Assembly (NCBI GenBank): GCA_017526785.1
Contig: JAFXQV010000029.1
Location: 1 to 64,000, forward strand
DNA: 64,000 nt
Source of the DNA: Oscillibacter sp.
GTDB taxonomy: Bacteria; Bacillota; Clostridia; Oscillospirales; Oscillospiraceae
Direction of reading: 5' to 3'
Position numbers and translations under genes: made by a program
The notes under the pieces: model-generated
Seen by the model: only the letters and a program-made list of their open reading frames with translations
What the model was told of the DNA's origin: nothing
The model's database searches: none
In this document: positions 17,544-25,727 of the stretch, in pieces
How positions within the stretch are numbered: position 1 is the first letter of the stretch
How the letters are laid out: every line of letters begins with the position of its first letter

Positions 17544-19013
17544 TCACGCAAGGCGCTGGTAAAGTCCGTAGATAATCAGCGCCACGTCGCCGCGGCTCAT
17601 CATCTGCTGTCCGTCGAAACAGCCCGTACTCTGCCGTATGACAAGCCCCTCGCGGGTGGCAAGCGCAATCTCTGATTGCGCCCACTCGTCCACGGTGTCC
17701 GTAAACTCCCCGGCGAGATATTCGGCGGGGTTCTCGGGCGGCCAGTAGCCCATTTCGGTTTCCAGAATGCGGCCTAAGATTGTGTAAATCTGGGTCTTGC
17801 TGATAAGTTTCTCTCCGCAGAAGTGTTCCTCGTCGTAGCCCTTGATGACGCCGTGATAATAGGCGGAGGCGATTTCGTGGTAACATCCGTGTTCCTCCGT
17901 GACATCCACGAAGGGCGACTTCAGGGAGTTGTTGACGCGCCCCAGAACCCGCATGACGAACGCCACGAACTCCGCCCGCGTCACGGCGCGTTCCGGGTGG
18001 AAGGTGTTGTCGGGGTAGCCGTAGACGACGTTGACGCGCGCCAGCGCCTCCACGGCCATGCGGATTTTCCGGTCTTTGTCGGTCAGGTCGGAAAAGGTCA
18101 CGTTGCGCTTGCCGAAGGTGTAGACGTCGCTGGAATCCAGCCGGGCGTCGAGTGTGCGGGAGGCGGCGTTATAGTGCGCGGGGGCGTTCTCGCCCGTCGC
18201 GCCGCGCACCGCCAGCGTCGACGGCTCGTTACTGCCCGGATTCATGGAGAGCGTCAGCGGCGCGGAGAGCTGTCCGTCGGGTACGTCAACCCGCACTTTC
18301 GGCACCCCGTCCTCCCCGCGCGTTATCGCCACGGAGATGTAGAGCTTATACGGCGCGGGGTCGTTCTCGTCGGGGCGGAGTTCCCGCTTGAAGTCGGCGG
18401 GGCGGAAGGTGACGGAAAACGCGGGGGCGGTGGTTTTTGTCACTTTGATTTTCTCGGCCGCCGTATCCAGTATATCGGAGTGGATGACGAGTGTGAACGC
18501 GGAGGCCTGCGTTTCGAGTGTGGCCGTGGCGGCGACCGCGCGCGGCAGGGAAACGCCGCTGTCCGTCAAGGCCTTGGCGGCTCCGTCGCGGACTTGCCGC
18601 GCCGCTTCGGTCAAAGTCGAAAGCGTGTCCTTGGAAATGTGAATCACCGCCGCGTTGTTTGTCTGGCGAACCGCCGCCGCCACGGCGGTTTCCGCGAACA
18701 ACACCGCTTGATTCACGTCCGCCGGGTTCCGCTTCTGCTGTTCGGTCATGGAGTTGGCCTGACGGCTGACCGCGTCCAGCGCGCTTTCGGCGCTGTTGAC
18801 GGAGGTCAGAAATTCCGTGTGAAGCGTGACACTCGTATCCACGGAGACCGCGTCGTAGGCGTTGAAGCCGGGTCCCGACGCGAAACCCCGTGTTTGCAGG
18901 AACGTCACCGCCACGCAGGCCGACAGAGTTGCACACAATCCTTGTTTCCAGAGCTTCCAGAGTCCTTTCTGTTCGCGTTTGATAGTAACCACCTTCCCCG
19001 TTAGTTCTGCCAA
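17544..19013 (-). CDS. Exported SLH-domain protein
   Basis: A 489-residue protein with a basic N-terminus and hydrophobic segment (about 22-40, LCATLSACVAVTFLQT) that looks like a signal peptide. The region about 45-290 has no recognised family; it contains two similar beta-type stretches ending in TLVIHSDILD and VRVDVPDGQL. Three SLH units occupy about 305-489 (VTFSDLTDKDRKIRMAVEAL is the first). The start is uncertain: TTG at 19013 overlaps the upstream gene by 13 bases without a clear ribosome site, and a GTG at 18992 is an alternative. Co-transcription with the propeller protein upstream is likely. Confidence 0.75.
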   Translation of the reverse strand: MAELTGKVVTIKREQKGLWKLWKQGLCATLSACVAVTFLQTRGFASGPGFNAYDAVSVDTSVTLHTEFLTSVNSAESALDAVSRQANSMTEQQKRNPADVNQAVLFAETAVAAAVRQTNNAAVIHISKDTLSTLTEAARQVRDGAAKALTDSGVSLPRAVAATATLETQASAFTLVIHSDILDTAAEKIKVTKTTAPAFSVTFRPADFKRELRPDENDPAPYKLYISVAITRGEDGVPKVRVDVPDGQLSAPLTLSMNPGSNEPSTLAVRGATGENAPAHYNAASRTLDARLDSSDVYTFGKRNVTFSDLTDKDRKIRMAVEALARVNVVYGYPDNTFHPERAVTRAEFVAFVMRVLGRVNNSLKSPFVDVTEEHGCYHEIASAYYHGVIKGYDEEHFCGEKLISKTQIYTILGRILETEMGYWPPENPAEYLAGEFTDTVDEWAQSEIALATREGLVIRQSTGCFDGQQMMSRGDVALIIYGLYQRLA

Positions 19014-20281
19014 ATCTGGTAGATGAAGCTGTCCTCCGGGTCACTGAGCAGGAGCCGCCCGCGATTGTCCAGCGCGAGAGAACCCTTGACATGCGCCGGG
19101 AAAGCGAAGTCAACCCCCGCGACGGTTTCGCCGGGTTCCAGCGTCCGGATGTTGACCTTGCCGGAGTTCAGGACTTCCGGCGTGACGCCCGCCAAAGTCT
19201 CGCAGGCCGTGGCGCGGTCGCCGTCGACGGCCAGCGCGCGAACGGTGCCGTTGTCGAGTACGTACAGCCGCCCGTTTTCGGGCAGCAGGGCGGTCGGGTA
19301 GGAGAATGTCGCTTGCCCTTGGTCGTTGAAAGTGTGTTCGGCCTCCTTGCCCGCGAAAACGCGGAATTCCTGCTCTCCGCTTCCCAGACGCAGGATGATT
19401 CCCTTGCCCGGCACGGACACATACAAATTATCGTCCGCGTCGAAGGCCATGCGGGATTCCCGCATGTCGTCGACCGAGTAGTCAAAGTCCTTTGCCCACT
19501 CCGGGGGGCCGTAGCGGTCGGCGTCGCGGTCGTAGGAGAGCTTCTGAAGCGTCGCGTTGGCGCTCCCGGGGGCGTCGTAGAGCCGGATGAACCACAGCAC
19601 CCCGCCCCGCGAAAAAGCGAAGTCCGGCACCGTCGCCGAGAACGCGCCCACGTCCAGCCGCCCCGACACGACCTCCGCCTCATGGTTCCGGATACGCAGG
19701 AAGAACGTGTAGTATTTGTCGTTTTCCACCTCCCGGTTTTCCGCGAGGACGTACAAATCTGATTCGAGATTCCGCACCATCAGGGCGTTGTAGCGGCTGG
19801 CCGGAAAAGGTTCCGTGAAAGCCTGTCCGTTTTCAAGGCGGCGTACGCGGTCGCTGTCGGCGACGTATACGCTGTCGCCCGACGCGCTCAGGCAGGCCGG
19901 GGACACGAAAGAGCATTCCGGCAAGTCGCCGTCCTCGTAGACGCGCTCCCCGTTGCCCGCGTAGACGGAAACCGTTGTGTCCGCGTACGTGAGGACGGCG
20001 GAGGCCGGGACGACCTGCTTTGCCAGAAGTGTCGAGAGCGCCACGCCCGCCAACAGAAGCAAGACCGCGATTCCCACATAGAGCCGCTTCCGGAACAGAA
20101 TAAAGATACAGATTGCCATCAGCACAAGGGCAATCAGGAAGGCGGCGGACACCAAAACGAAATTGCGTTCCGCGCTGTTGAGCAGGGGAATCGCCGCGCT
20201 GACAATCGACACCAGACCCGAAATGAGAGCCACAATAATTTTCGGGTCAATTTTTTCTCTGATTTGGCGGTCTTCTTCCAT
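19001..20281 (-). CDS. Membrane-anchored NHL/beta-propeller-like protein
   Basis: Starting at MEEDRQIREKIDPK (20281), the 426-residue protein has three hydrophobic segments (about 13-33, 40-62 and 66-86) and then an extracytoplasmic domain (about 95-426) with repeated strand motifs such as DSVYVADSDRVRRLENG, DDNLYVSVPGKGIILRLGSG, NGRLYVLDNGTVRALAVDG and RGRLLLSDPEDSFIYQI, typical of NHL-like propellers. No catalytic residues are evident. The gene has its own promoter at 20364-20392 and overlaps the following SLH gene, so the two products may act together at the envelope. An out-of-frame ATG precedes the chosen start. Confidence 0.7.
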   Translation of the reverse strand: MEEDRQIREKIDPKIIVALISGLVSIVSAAIPLLNSAERNFVLVSAAFLIALVLMAICIFILFRKRLYVGIAVLLLLAGVALSTLLAKQVVPASAVLTYADTTVSVYAGNGERVYEDGDLPECSFVSPACLSASGDSVYVADSDRVRRLENGQAFTEPFPASRYNALMVRNLESDLYVLAENREVENDKYYTFFLRIRNHEAEVVSGRLDVGAFSATVPDFAFSRGGVLWFIRLYDAPGSANATLQKLSYDRDADRYGPPEWAKDFDYSVDDMRESRMAFDADDNLYVSVPGKGIILRLGSGEQEFRVFAGKEAEHTFNDQGQATFSYPTALLPENGRLYVLDNGTVRALAVDGDRATACETLAGVTPEVLNSGKVNIRTLEPGETVAGVDFAFPAHVKGSLALDNRGRLLLSDPEDSFIYQIWQN

Positions 20282-20363
20282 AGGTTCATGGCTCCTTTCC
20301 GGAAATAGTGTGCGCGAGCCGCTCCGGGGTTCCGGCGGGACAAAAGGGACTTTTGTCAAGCGC

Positions 20364-20392
20364 ACTATAACATATTTTTCCAGCGTTAGCAA
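20364..20392 (-). promoter_or_regulatory. Promoter of the propeller-SLH gene pair
   Basis: Minus-strand TTGCTA (20387-20392), 17 bases, TATAGT (20364-20369), about 85 bases upstream of the start at 20281. Confidence 0.55.
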
Positions 20393-20490
20393 TAGTTTTT
20401 TTGGCAAAAAATTACATTCAGGTCAAATCTTTTTCCTATTTTTGGAACAAAGTAAAAAACGCTTCCCGCTTCCGCGCCGGGAATCGTCAA

Positions 20491-20528
20491 AAATAACAAA
20501 AGCTCCCCTTGCTGACAAGGAGAGCTTG
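20491..20528 (-). terminator. Rho-independent terminator of the liv operon
   Basis: On the minus strand AAGCTCTCCTTG and CAAGGGGAGCTT form a stem with a TCAG loop, followed by TTGTTATTTTT. It lies about 45 bases past the livF stop. Confidence 0.85.
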
Positions 20529-20570
20529 GGATGAGGTTCCATTTTTGACAAAATCGGCGCGTTCGCGGAC

Positions 20571-21287
20571 TTATCCGCCGAGATAGGCCTTTTTGATTTC
20601 GGGGCTTGCAAGCAGTTCCTGCCCGGTTCCGGTCGTGACGACTTTGCCCGTCTCCAGCACGTAGCCCCGGTTCGCAATCGAAAGCGCCGCCTGCGCGTTC
20701 TGCTCCACTAACAGAATCGTGGCGCCCGTTTCGTGCAGGTTCCGGATAATCTGAAATATCTGCTCCACCAGAATCGGGGCAAGCCCCATGGACGGCTCAT
20801 CCAGCATTAACAATTTCGGGTGGCTCATCATGGCGCGCCCCATCGCTAACATTTGCTGTTCGCCGCCGGAGAGCGTGCCGCCGATTTGCTTTCGGCGTTC
20901 GCGCAGACGCGGAAAGAGTGTGTAGACCTGCTCCAAGTCCTCCGCGACGCCCGCCGGGGGCTGTGTGAACGCGCCCATTTCCAGATTCTCCTCCACGGTC
21001 ATTTGCAGGAAAATCCGCCGCCCCTCCGGGACTAACGCAAGTCCGCGCTCCACGATTTTGTGGCACGGGACGCGCCGCAGATTTTCGCCCAAGAACGTCA
21101 CGCTTCCCGTACGGCTCCGCAGAATGCCCGAAACCGTGTTCAGCGTCGTAGACTTCCCCGCGCCGTTCGCCCCGATGAGCGTCACAATTTCGCCCTCGCA
21201 CACCTCGAAAGAGACGCCTTTAATGGCGTGGATACTGCCGTAATAGACGTTCAAATCCTCCGCTTTCAAAATGGGTTCTTTACTCAC
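20571..21287 (-). CDS. livF: Branched-chain amino-acid ABC transporter ATPase LivF
   Basis: LivF is one of two ATPases of the LIV importer. It has Walker A GANGAGKST, signature LSGGEQQMLAMGRA, Walker B LLMLDEPSMGLAP and H-loop-region ILLVEQNA. I place the start at GTG 21287 (VSKEPILKAEDLNVYYG); a TTG six codons upstream lies in transposon sequence. There is no convincing ribosome site before either. The tnpB insertion removed the upstream livG end, where a coupled ATGA start would have been, so expression of livF is probably altered. Confidence 0.93.
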   Translation of the reverse strand: MSKEPILKAEDLNVYYGSIHAIKGVSFEVCEGEIVTLIGANGAGKSTTLNTVSGILRSRTGSVTFLGENLRRVPCHKIVERGLALVPEGRRIFLQMTVEENLEMGAFTQPPAGVAEDLEQVYTLFPRLRERRKQIGGTLSGGEQQMLAMGRAMMSHPKLLMLDEPSMGLAPILVEQIFQIIRNLHETGATILLVEQNAQAALSIANRGYVLETGKVVTTGTGQELLASPEIKKAYLGG

Positions 21288-21305
21288 GCGCCGCGCCTGA
21301 TTCAA

Positions 21306-21454
21306 AAAACGTAGTCAAACGATATAAAAAATATTCAATGAATACGTTTTTGCTTTTTCTCGTTTCAACCTGTTCCGTTTCCCAAAAGTTTCCTTTACGG
21401 TAATCCGGTTTGTTTAACAGTCCACGAGCGTAAATTCCCGACAATCCATCGGTA
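21306..21454 (-). ncRNA. Putative omega-RNA / right-end region of tnpB
   Basis: TnpB proteins are guided by an RNA made from the 3' end of their gene and the transposon right end. This 149-base region follows tnpB and contains GGGAATTTACGCTCGTGGACTG-like sequence also found, in similar form, in the element at 90-125. It also encodes LSTDGLSGIYARGL in a frame shifted relative to the tnpB stop, which resembles the usual TnpB C-terminus. The exact RNA ends are not visible. Confidence 0.5.
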
Positions 21455-22627
21455 CTAAGCTAAAACGTACTGCGTCGTATCGCGTATGTTCAGAGCCGCG
21501 TTCAAATCTCTGTCAATCAGTTTCCCGCAACATTCGCAGACATAAGAACGGTCGGAAAGTTTCAAGTCCGCTTTCAGCGTTCCGCAGAAATGGCAGGTTT
21601 TCGAGCTTGGATACCATCTGTCAACAATGCGAAGCGGAATCCCATGGACTTTGCATTTCCATGTAAGAAAATCCCGGAATCCATAGAAATTCTGTTGCGC
21701 CACGGCTTTTGACAAATGGCGGTTCTTCATCATACCGCGCACATTCAAATCTTCAATCGCCACAAACTCCGGCTTGGCTTTCACCAGAGCGGCGACTGTT
21801 TGCCGCAAATAATCTTTACGGATACAGTCAAGGCGATAGCGGAGTGTTTGAACTTTCAGACGCTGTTTTTGATACCGTTTGCTTGAATCTTTTCCTTTCT
21901 TTGAATTTTTCTTCTGACTTTCGCGTTTTCTCGAAAGCCGCCGCTGTTCCCGTTTGAGCTTCTTTTCCAGTTTTCGGACTTTGCGTGTGTGATTGATGTT
22001 GGGAAATTCGCGTCCGTCGCTGACAACTGCCAAAGACTTGATTCCCAAATCCACTCCTATGCCCTCCGTTTCCGCTGGAACGGGTTCCGGGTCGGGGATT
22101 TCCACCAGCACAGAGCAGAAAAACCGTCCCGCGTGAAGAGAAATAGTGCCGGAATGAATGACATTTGCCTCCATTGGAAAGTATCCATACTCTTTCAGCG
22201 CAACCCATCCAAGGCCGGGGACTTTGATTTTGTGCCGCTCGCAGACAATCGGCTGTTTCGCGCCGTTTCTTACAAAGTAGTAGGACGGCTCGTTGACGCC
22301 TTTCTTCTTGAAGTTCGGGTGAGCGGCAAGCCCTTTAAAGAAGCGTTGATATGCCGAATTTGCGTTGATTATCACCTGTTTTGCCGCTTTGGCGTGCGTT
22401 TCCTTAATCCAAATCTTATCCGGGTTTTCGGAAAGATACGTGTGATTCAGCCATAAGGAGAAGTCATAAGCACCCATGTACTCCTGACCTTCCTGATACC
22501 GCTTATCCGCTTCCGCTAAAAACAGGTTATAGACAAATCTGCAAGTCCCGATTGCCTTTAACAGAGTGACGCGCTGTTCCGGCGTGGGCTTAATCTCTGT
22601 TTTCAGGCTCTTTAACAAGGCTCTCAT
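21455..22627 (-). CDS. tnpB: RNA-guided nuclease TnpB (IS605 OrfB family)
   Basis: The 390-residue protein is full length for TnpB. It has the N-terminal helix-turn-helix-like segment, RuvC-I Asp in GIGVDLGIKSLAVVSDG, RuvC-II Glu in FVAIEDLNVRGM, a four-Cys zinc finger (CHFCG, then CECCG) and RuvC-III Asp in LIDRDLNAALNI. All expected catalytic residues are present. The first ATG at 22627 sits directly on AAAGGAG, so TTG at 22618 (nine bases after the site) may be the true start. The protein ends at TTQYVLA, slightly before the classical end that continues in another frame. Confidence 0.92.
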   Translation of the reverse strand: MRALLKSLKTEIKPTPEQRVTLLKAIGTCRFVYNLFLAEADKRYQEGQEYMGAYDFSLWLNHTYLSENPDKIWIKETHAKAAKQVIINANSAYQRFFKGLAAHPNFKKKGVNEPSYYFVRNGAKQPIVCERHKIKVPGLGWVALKEYGYFPMEANVIHSGTISLHAGRFFCSVLVEIPDPEPVPAETEGIGVDLGIKSLAVVSDGREFPNINHTRKVRKLEKKLKREQRRLSRKRESQKKNSKKGKDSSKRYQKQRLKVQTLRYRLDCIRKDYLRQTVAALVKAKPEFVAIEDLNVRGMMKNRHLSKAVAQQNFYGFRDFLTWKCKVHGIPLRIVDRWYPSSKTCHFCGTLKADLKLSDRSYVCECCGKLIDRDLNAALNIRDTTQYVLA

Positions 22628-22672
22628 CTCCTTTATTCATAAATACGTCTGAGTATCTATGAACGCATTTGT

Positions 22673-23524
22673 TCATATTTCCGATTGCTTAACATCGCCT
22701 CCTTCCTTTTTGCCGAGATAGGCTTCAATCACCGCCGGGTTGGACTGGATGTCCGCCGGGGTTCCCTTCGCGATAATCCTGCCGAAGTTCAACACGCAGA
22801 TTCCCTCACAGATGTTCATGACAAGGCTCATGTCGTGTTCAATCAGCAGAACCGCGATTTGCAGCGTGTCGCGGACTTTGCGGATGTTCTCCATGAGTTC
22901 GGCCGTCTCAGACGGGTTCATGCCCGCGGCGGGTTCGTCCAGCAGTAACAGAGAGGGCTTTGTCGCCAGCGCCCGGACAATCTCCAAGCGCCGCTGCGCC
23001 CCGTACGGAAGCGCCCCCGCCTGAATGTTCGCTAACTTCTCCATGGAGAACAGCGACAGCAATTCTAACGCCCTTTCGTGCGCGGCCTTCTCCTCGCGCC
23101 AGTAGCCCGGCAGACGGAAAATGCCGCTCCACATGCTGTATTTCATGTTCGCGTCCATGGCCACTTTTACGTTGTCCTCCACGGACAGGTTGTCGAACAG
23201 GCGGATATTCTGGAACGTCCGCGCGATTCCGGCGCGGTTGACCTGCATGGTGTTCATGCCGTGGGTGTCCTTGCCGTTCAGGAGTATCGTCCCCTGCGTC
23301 GGCTGGTAGACTTTCGTCAGCAGATTAAAGACCGTCGTTTTCCCCGCGCCGTTGGGGCCGATAAGCCCTGAAATTTCCGTGGGGCCAATGATGATGTTGA
23401 AGTCCTGTACGGCATGGAGGCCGCCGAACGAAATGCCGAGGTCAACGCATTCCAGCACGGGCTTCTTGTTGATATCCCTGTCCGGCACCATGCTTCCGGA
23501 CGGGACGGGAACCAGTTTCGACAT
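22673..23524 (-). CDS. livG: Branched-chain amino-acid ABC transporter ATPase LivG
   Basis: LivG, 283 residues, has Walker A GPNGAGKTT (about 57-65), the LivG-specific ARTFQNIRLF segment, signature-region LPYGAQRRLEIVRALA, Walker B LLLLDEPAAGMNP and VLLIEHDMSLV. It pairs with LivF on LivH/LivM. Its ATG directly abuts the livM stop. Its stop TGA coincides with the left end of the tnpB element. Confidence 0.95.
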   Translation of the reverse strand: MSKLVPVPSGSMVPDRDINKKPVLECVDLGISFGGLHAVQDFNIIIGPTEISGLIGPNGAGKTTVFNLLTKVYQPTQGTILLNGKDTHGMNTMQVNRAGIARTFQNIRLFDNLSVEDNVKVAMDANMKYSMWSGIFRLPGYWREEKAAHERALELLSLFSMEKLANIQAGALPYGAQRRLEIVRALATKPSLLLLDEPAAGMNPSETAELMENIRKVRDTLQIAVLLIEHDMSLVMNICEGICVLNFGRIIAKGTPADIQSNPAVIEAYLGKKEGGDVKQSEI

Positions 23525-24583
23525 TTACGCCGCCGCCTCCTTTTCCTCGTCGTCGCCCTGTAGCTGAAACTGCCCGGTCTGCCGGAAACGGTTGAAGAAG
23601 CCCTTGACAAACGGGTGATTCGCCGTCAGCATCATCAGAATCAACAGCACCGCGTACAAGAGCATACGGTATTCGGCGATAGGCCTCAAGGCCTCCGGCA
23701 GAATCGTCAGCACGGCCGCCGCGATAATCGACCCGAGCATGTTGCCCAGTCCGCCGAGTACCACAAAGACCAGTATCAGAATGGACGTGTTGAAATCGAA
23801 CTTGTTCGCCACGACCGTGGAGTAGTTCATAGCGAACAGCGCCCCCGCCGCGCCCGCCAGCGCCGCCGAAGTCACGAACGCCATCATTTTATACTTGATG
23901 ATGTTCACGCCGACGCTCTGCGCGGCTATGTGGTTGTCGCGGATTGCCATAATGGCGCGCCCGGCGCGACTGCCCACCAGATTGAATATCACAATCAGGG
24001 ATATCATAATCAGGATAAACCCGGCCGTGAAGGTCGAGATTTTCTGAATGCCGCCTATCCCCATGGGACCCTGTATGATTAAGCGCCCGTCTTTGGCCGT
24101 GTTGGTCACGTCCTCCAAAAGGCTGATATGCACGCCCCTGCTGTCCACGCCCAGATACAGGTTGTTGAAAACGGCCTTGATAATCTCCCCGAAGGCGAGC
24201 GTCACAATGGCCAGATAGTCGCCGTTAAGCCGGAGTACGGGAATCCCAATCAGGAACCCGGCCAGAGCCGCGAACAGTGCCGCGACAATCAGTGCAATCG
24301 TGAGGCGTACGCCCGGAACCGGAACCGCGTCCTGCAGCGCGATAGCCGTCGACGTGCCGAGGAACGCCCCCACGCTCATGAATCCGGCGTGGCCTAACGA
24401 CAGTTCGCCCAGTACGCCCACCGTCAGATTCAGCGACACCGCCATGACGACATAGGCGCAAATCGGCACGAGCATGCCGCGCATAGTCGCGCTGAGTTCG
24501 CCCCGCGCCTGCAACACCTGCAAGGCGGCGTACGCGCCGATAACTAAAATATAAGTCAGGAAGTGAAACGGAGATTTTTTCAT
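23525..24583 (-). CDS. livM: Branched-chain amino-acid ABC transporter permease LivM
   Basis: A 352-residue inner-membrane permease with about ten hydrophobic segments and the LivM signatures NLTVGVLGELSLGHAGF, LRLNGDYLAIVTLAFGEI and GSRAGRAIMAIRDNHIAA (the cytoplasmic coupling loop). The start has GAGGTG at good spacing. It lies 9 bases after livH. Confidence 0.95.
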   Translation of the reverse strand: MKKSPFHFLTYILVIGAYAALQVLQARGELSATMRGMLVPICAYVVMAVSLNLTVGVLGELSLGHAGFMSVGAFLGTSTAIALQDAVPVPGVRLTIALIVAALFAALAGFLIGIPVLRLNGDYLAIVTLAFGEIIKAVFNNLYLGVDSRGVHISLLEDVTNTAKDGRLIIQGPMGIGGIQKISTFTAGFILIMISLIVIFNLVGSRAGRAIMAIRDNHIAAQSVGVNIIKYKMMAFVTSAALAGAAGALFAMNYSTVVANKFDFNTSILILVFVVLGGLGNMLGSIIAAAVLTILPEALRPIAEYRMLLYAVLLILMMLTANHPFVKGFFNRFRQTGQFQLQGDDEEKEAAA

Positions 24584-24592
24584 GGTGTCACC

Positions 24593-25576
24593 TCACACCT
24601 TTTCGCGGACGGTACGCCCCAAAAGCCCCGTCGGCTTGACCAGAAGCACGACAATCAGCACGGCGAACACAACGGCGTCCGAGAGCTGTACCGAAATATA
24701 GGCCTTTGCGAAGATTTCCAGCACGCCCAGCAGTAAGCCGCCCAGAAACGCCCCGGGAATGGAACCGATTCCGCCGAACACGGCGGCGGTAAAGGCCTTA
24801 ATGCCGGGCATGGAGCCTGTAGTCGGCACCAGATTCGGGTAGGCCGAACACAGAAGCGCCCCGGCAATGGCGGCCAGTCCGGAGCCAATGGCGAATGTCA
24901 GGGAAATGGTCGCGTTGACATCAATGCCCATTAACTGCGCGGCGGCCTTGTCCTCGGAACACGCCCGCATGGCCTTTCCCATTTTGGTGCGCCCCGTGAA
25001 CCACGTCAGCCACAACATAATGACAACGCACGAAATGATAGTCACAATCGTGACGAACGACACCGACACGGAACCGATTTGCACACTGCGCAACGTGACG
25101 GCCTCCCCGGCCTCGTTGACGCTCTTGAACACGAAAAAACTCGGAAACACTTTCGGACTGGACGACCACAGAAGCAAGGCCGCGTTCTGCAGAAAGTAAC
25201 TGATTCCGATAGCGGTAATGAGTACGGCCAGCGACGGCGCGGCGCGTAAGGGCTTGTAGGCGAGTTTCTCGATGGTCACGCCCAACAGCGTACACACGGC
25301 CACGGCGGCACAAATCGCAATCAGCGGCGCGAACACCGCCAGCGCCCCCGGCAGTTTCAGCGCGCCGAAGGCGTAGAAGCACACATAAGCCCCCACCATA
25401 ATCACGTCACCATGGGCGAAGTTTAACATTTTCGCGATACCGTAGACCATTGTGTAGCCCAGCGCGATAATGGCGTAAACGCTCCCCAGACTGATTCCGT
25501 TAATGATATGGTTCAGGAGCTGGTACCCGCCCCCGCCGGAAGTCAGACTGCTGATGAACTGAATTATAAAATTCAC
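24593..25576 (-). CDS. livH: Branched-chain amino-acid ABC transporter permease LivH
   Basis: The GTG start at 25576 has GGGGGG upstream and gives 327 residues, close to family norm; a longer open frame reaches 25636 without a ribosome site. Signature stretches are GISLGSVYAIIALGYTMVYG, MLNFAHGDVIMVGAYVCFY, MRACSEDKAAAQLMGIDVN and GGIGSIPGAFLGGLLLGVLE. It forms the permease pair with LivM. Confidence 0.94.
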   Translation of the reverse strand: MNFIIQFISSLTSGGGGYQLLNHIINGISLGSVYAIIALGYTMVYGIAKMLNFAHGDVIMVGAYVCFYAFGALKLPGALAVFAPLIAICAAVAVCTLLGVTIEKLAYKPLRAAPSLAVLITAIGISYFLQNAALLLWSSSPKVFPSFFVFKSVNEAGEAVTLRSVQIGSVSVSFVTIVTIISCVVIMLWLTWFTGRTKMGKAMRACSEDKAAAQLMGIDVNATISLTFAIGSGLAAIAGALLCSAYPNLVPTTGSMPGIKAFTAAVFGGIGSIPGAFLGGLLLGVLEIFAKAYISVQLSDAVVFAVLIVVLLVKPTGLLGRTVREKV

Positions 25577-25657
25577 GCGAAATTCCCCCCGCACACAAAA
25601 ATAGAATATCGGTGCATATCCGAAAAAGCGTCTCATGGATGCTTTCTCCGATATGCG

Positions 25658-25727
25658 CCGTGGCCGGAACGACCCGAAGGCCGTTCCGGCTGTCAGCGGG
25701 ACGCGTTACGGCGCGTCCCCTCGTTTA
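25658..25727 (-). terminator. Tandem hairpins between livK and livH
   Basis: Two perfect stems follow the livK stop: GGGACGCG/CGCGTCCC (about 25698-25719) and GCCGGAACG/CGTTCCGGC (about 25662-25692). Neither is followed by a clear T-run. Such hairpins usually stabilise the upstream mRNA or partially attenuate, giving more binding protein than permease. Confidence 0.7.

Larger units (their letters stand above)
21288..22676 (-). mobile_element. IS200/IS605-type element carrying only tnpB, inserted between livG and livF
   Basis: The element lies inside an otherwise contiguous livG-livF junction. The upstream end has a subterminal hairpin TGAAC/GTTCA (22660-22675), overlapping the livG stop. The downstream end (21288-21454) carries an inverted repeat AAAACGTA (21306-21313) and TACGTTTT (21343-21350). 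No tnpA is present, so it needs a Y1 transposase in trans. Boundaries are inferred from the host genes: joining ATGA at the livG stop to GTAAAGAACCC at livF would restore an ATG start overlapping the livG stop. Confidence 0.75.
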
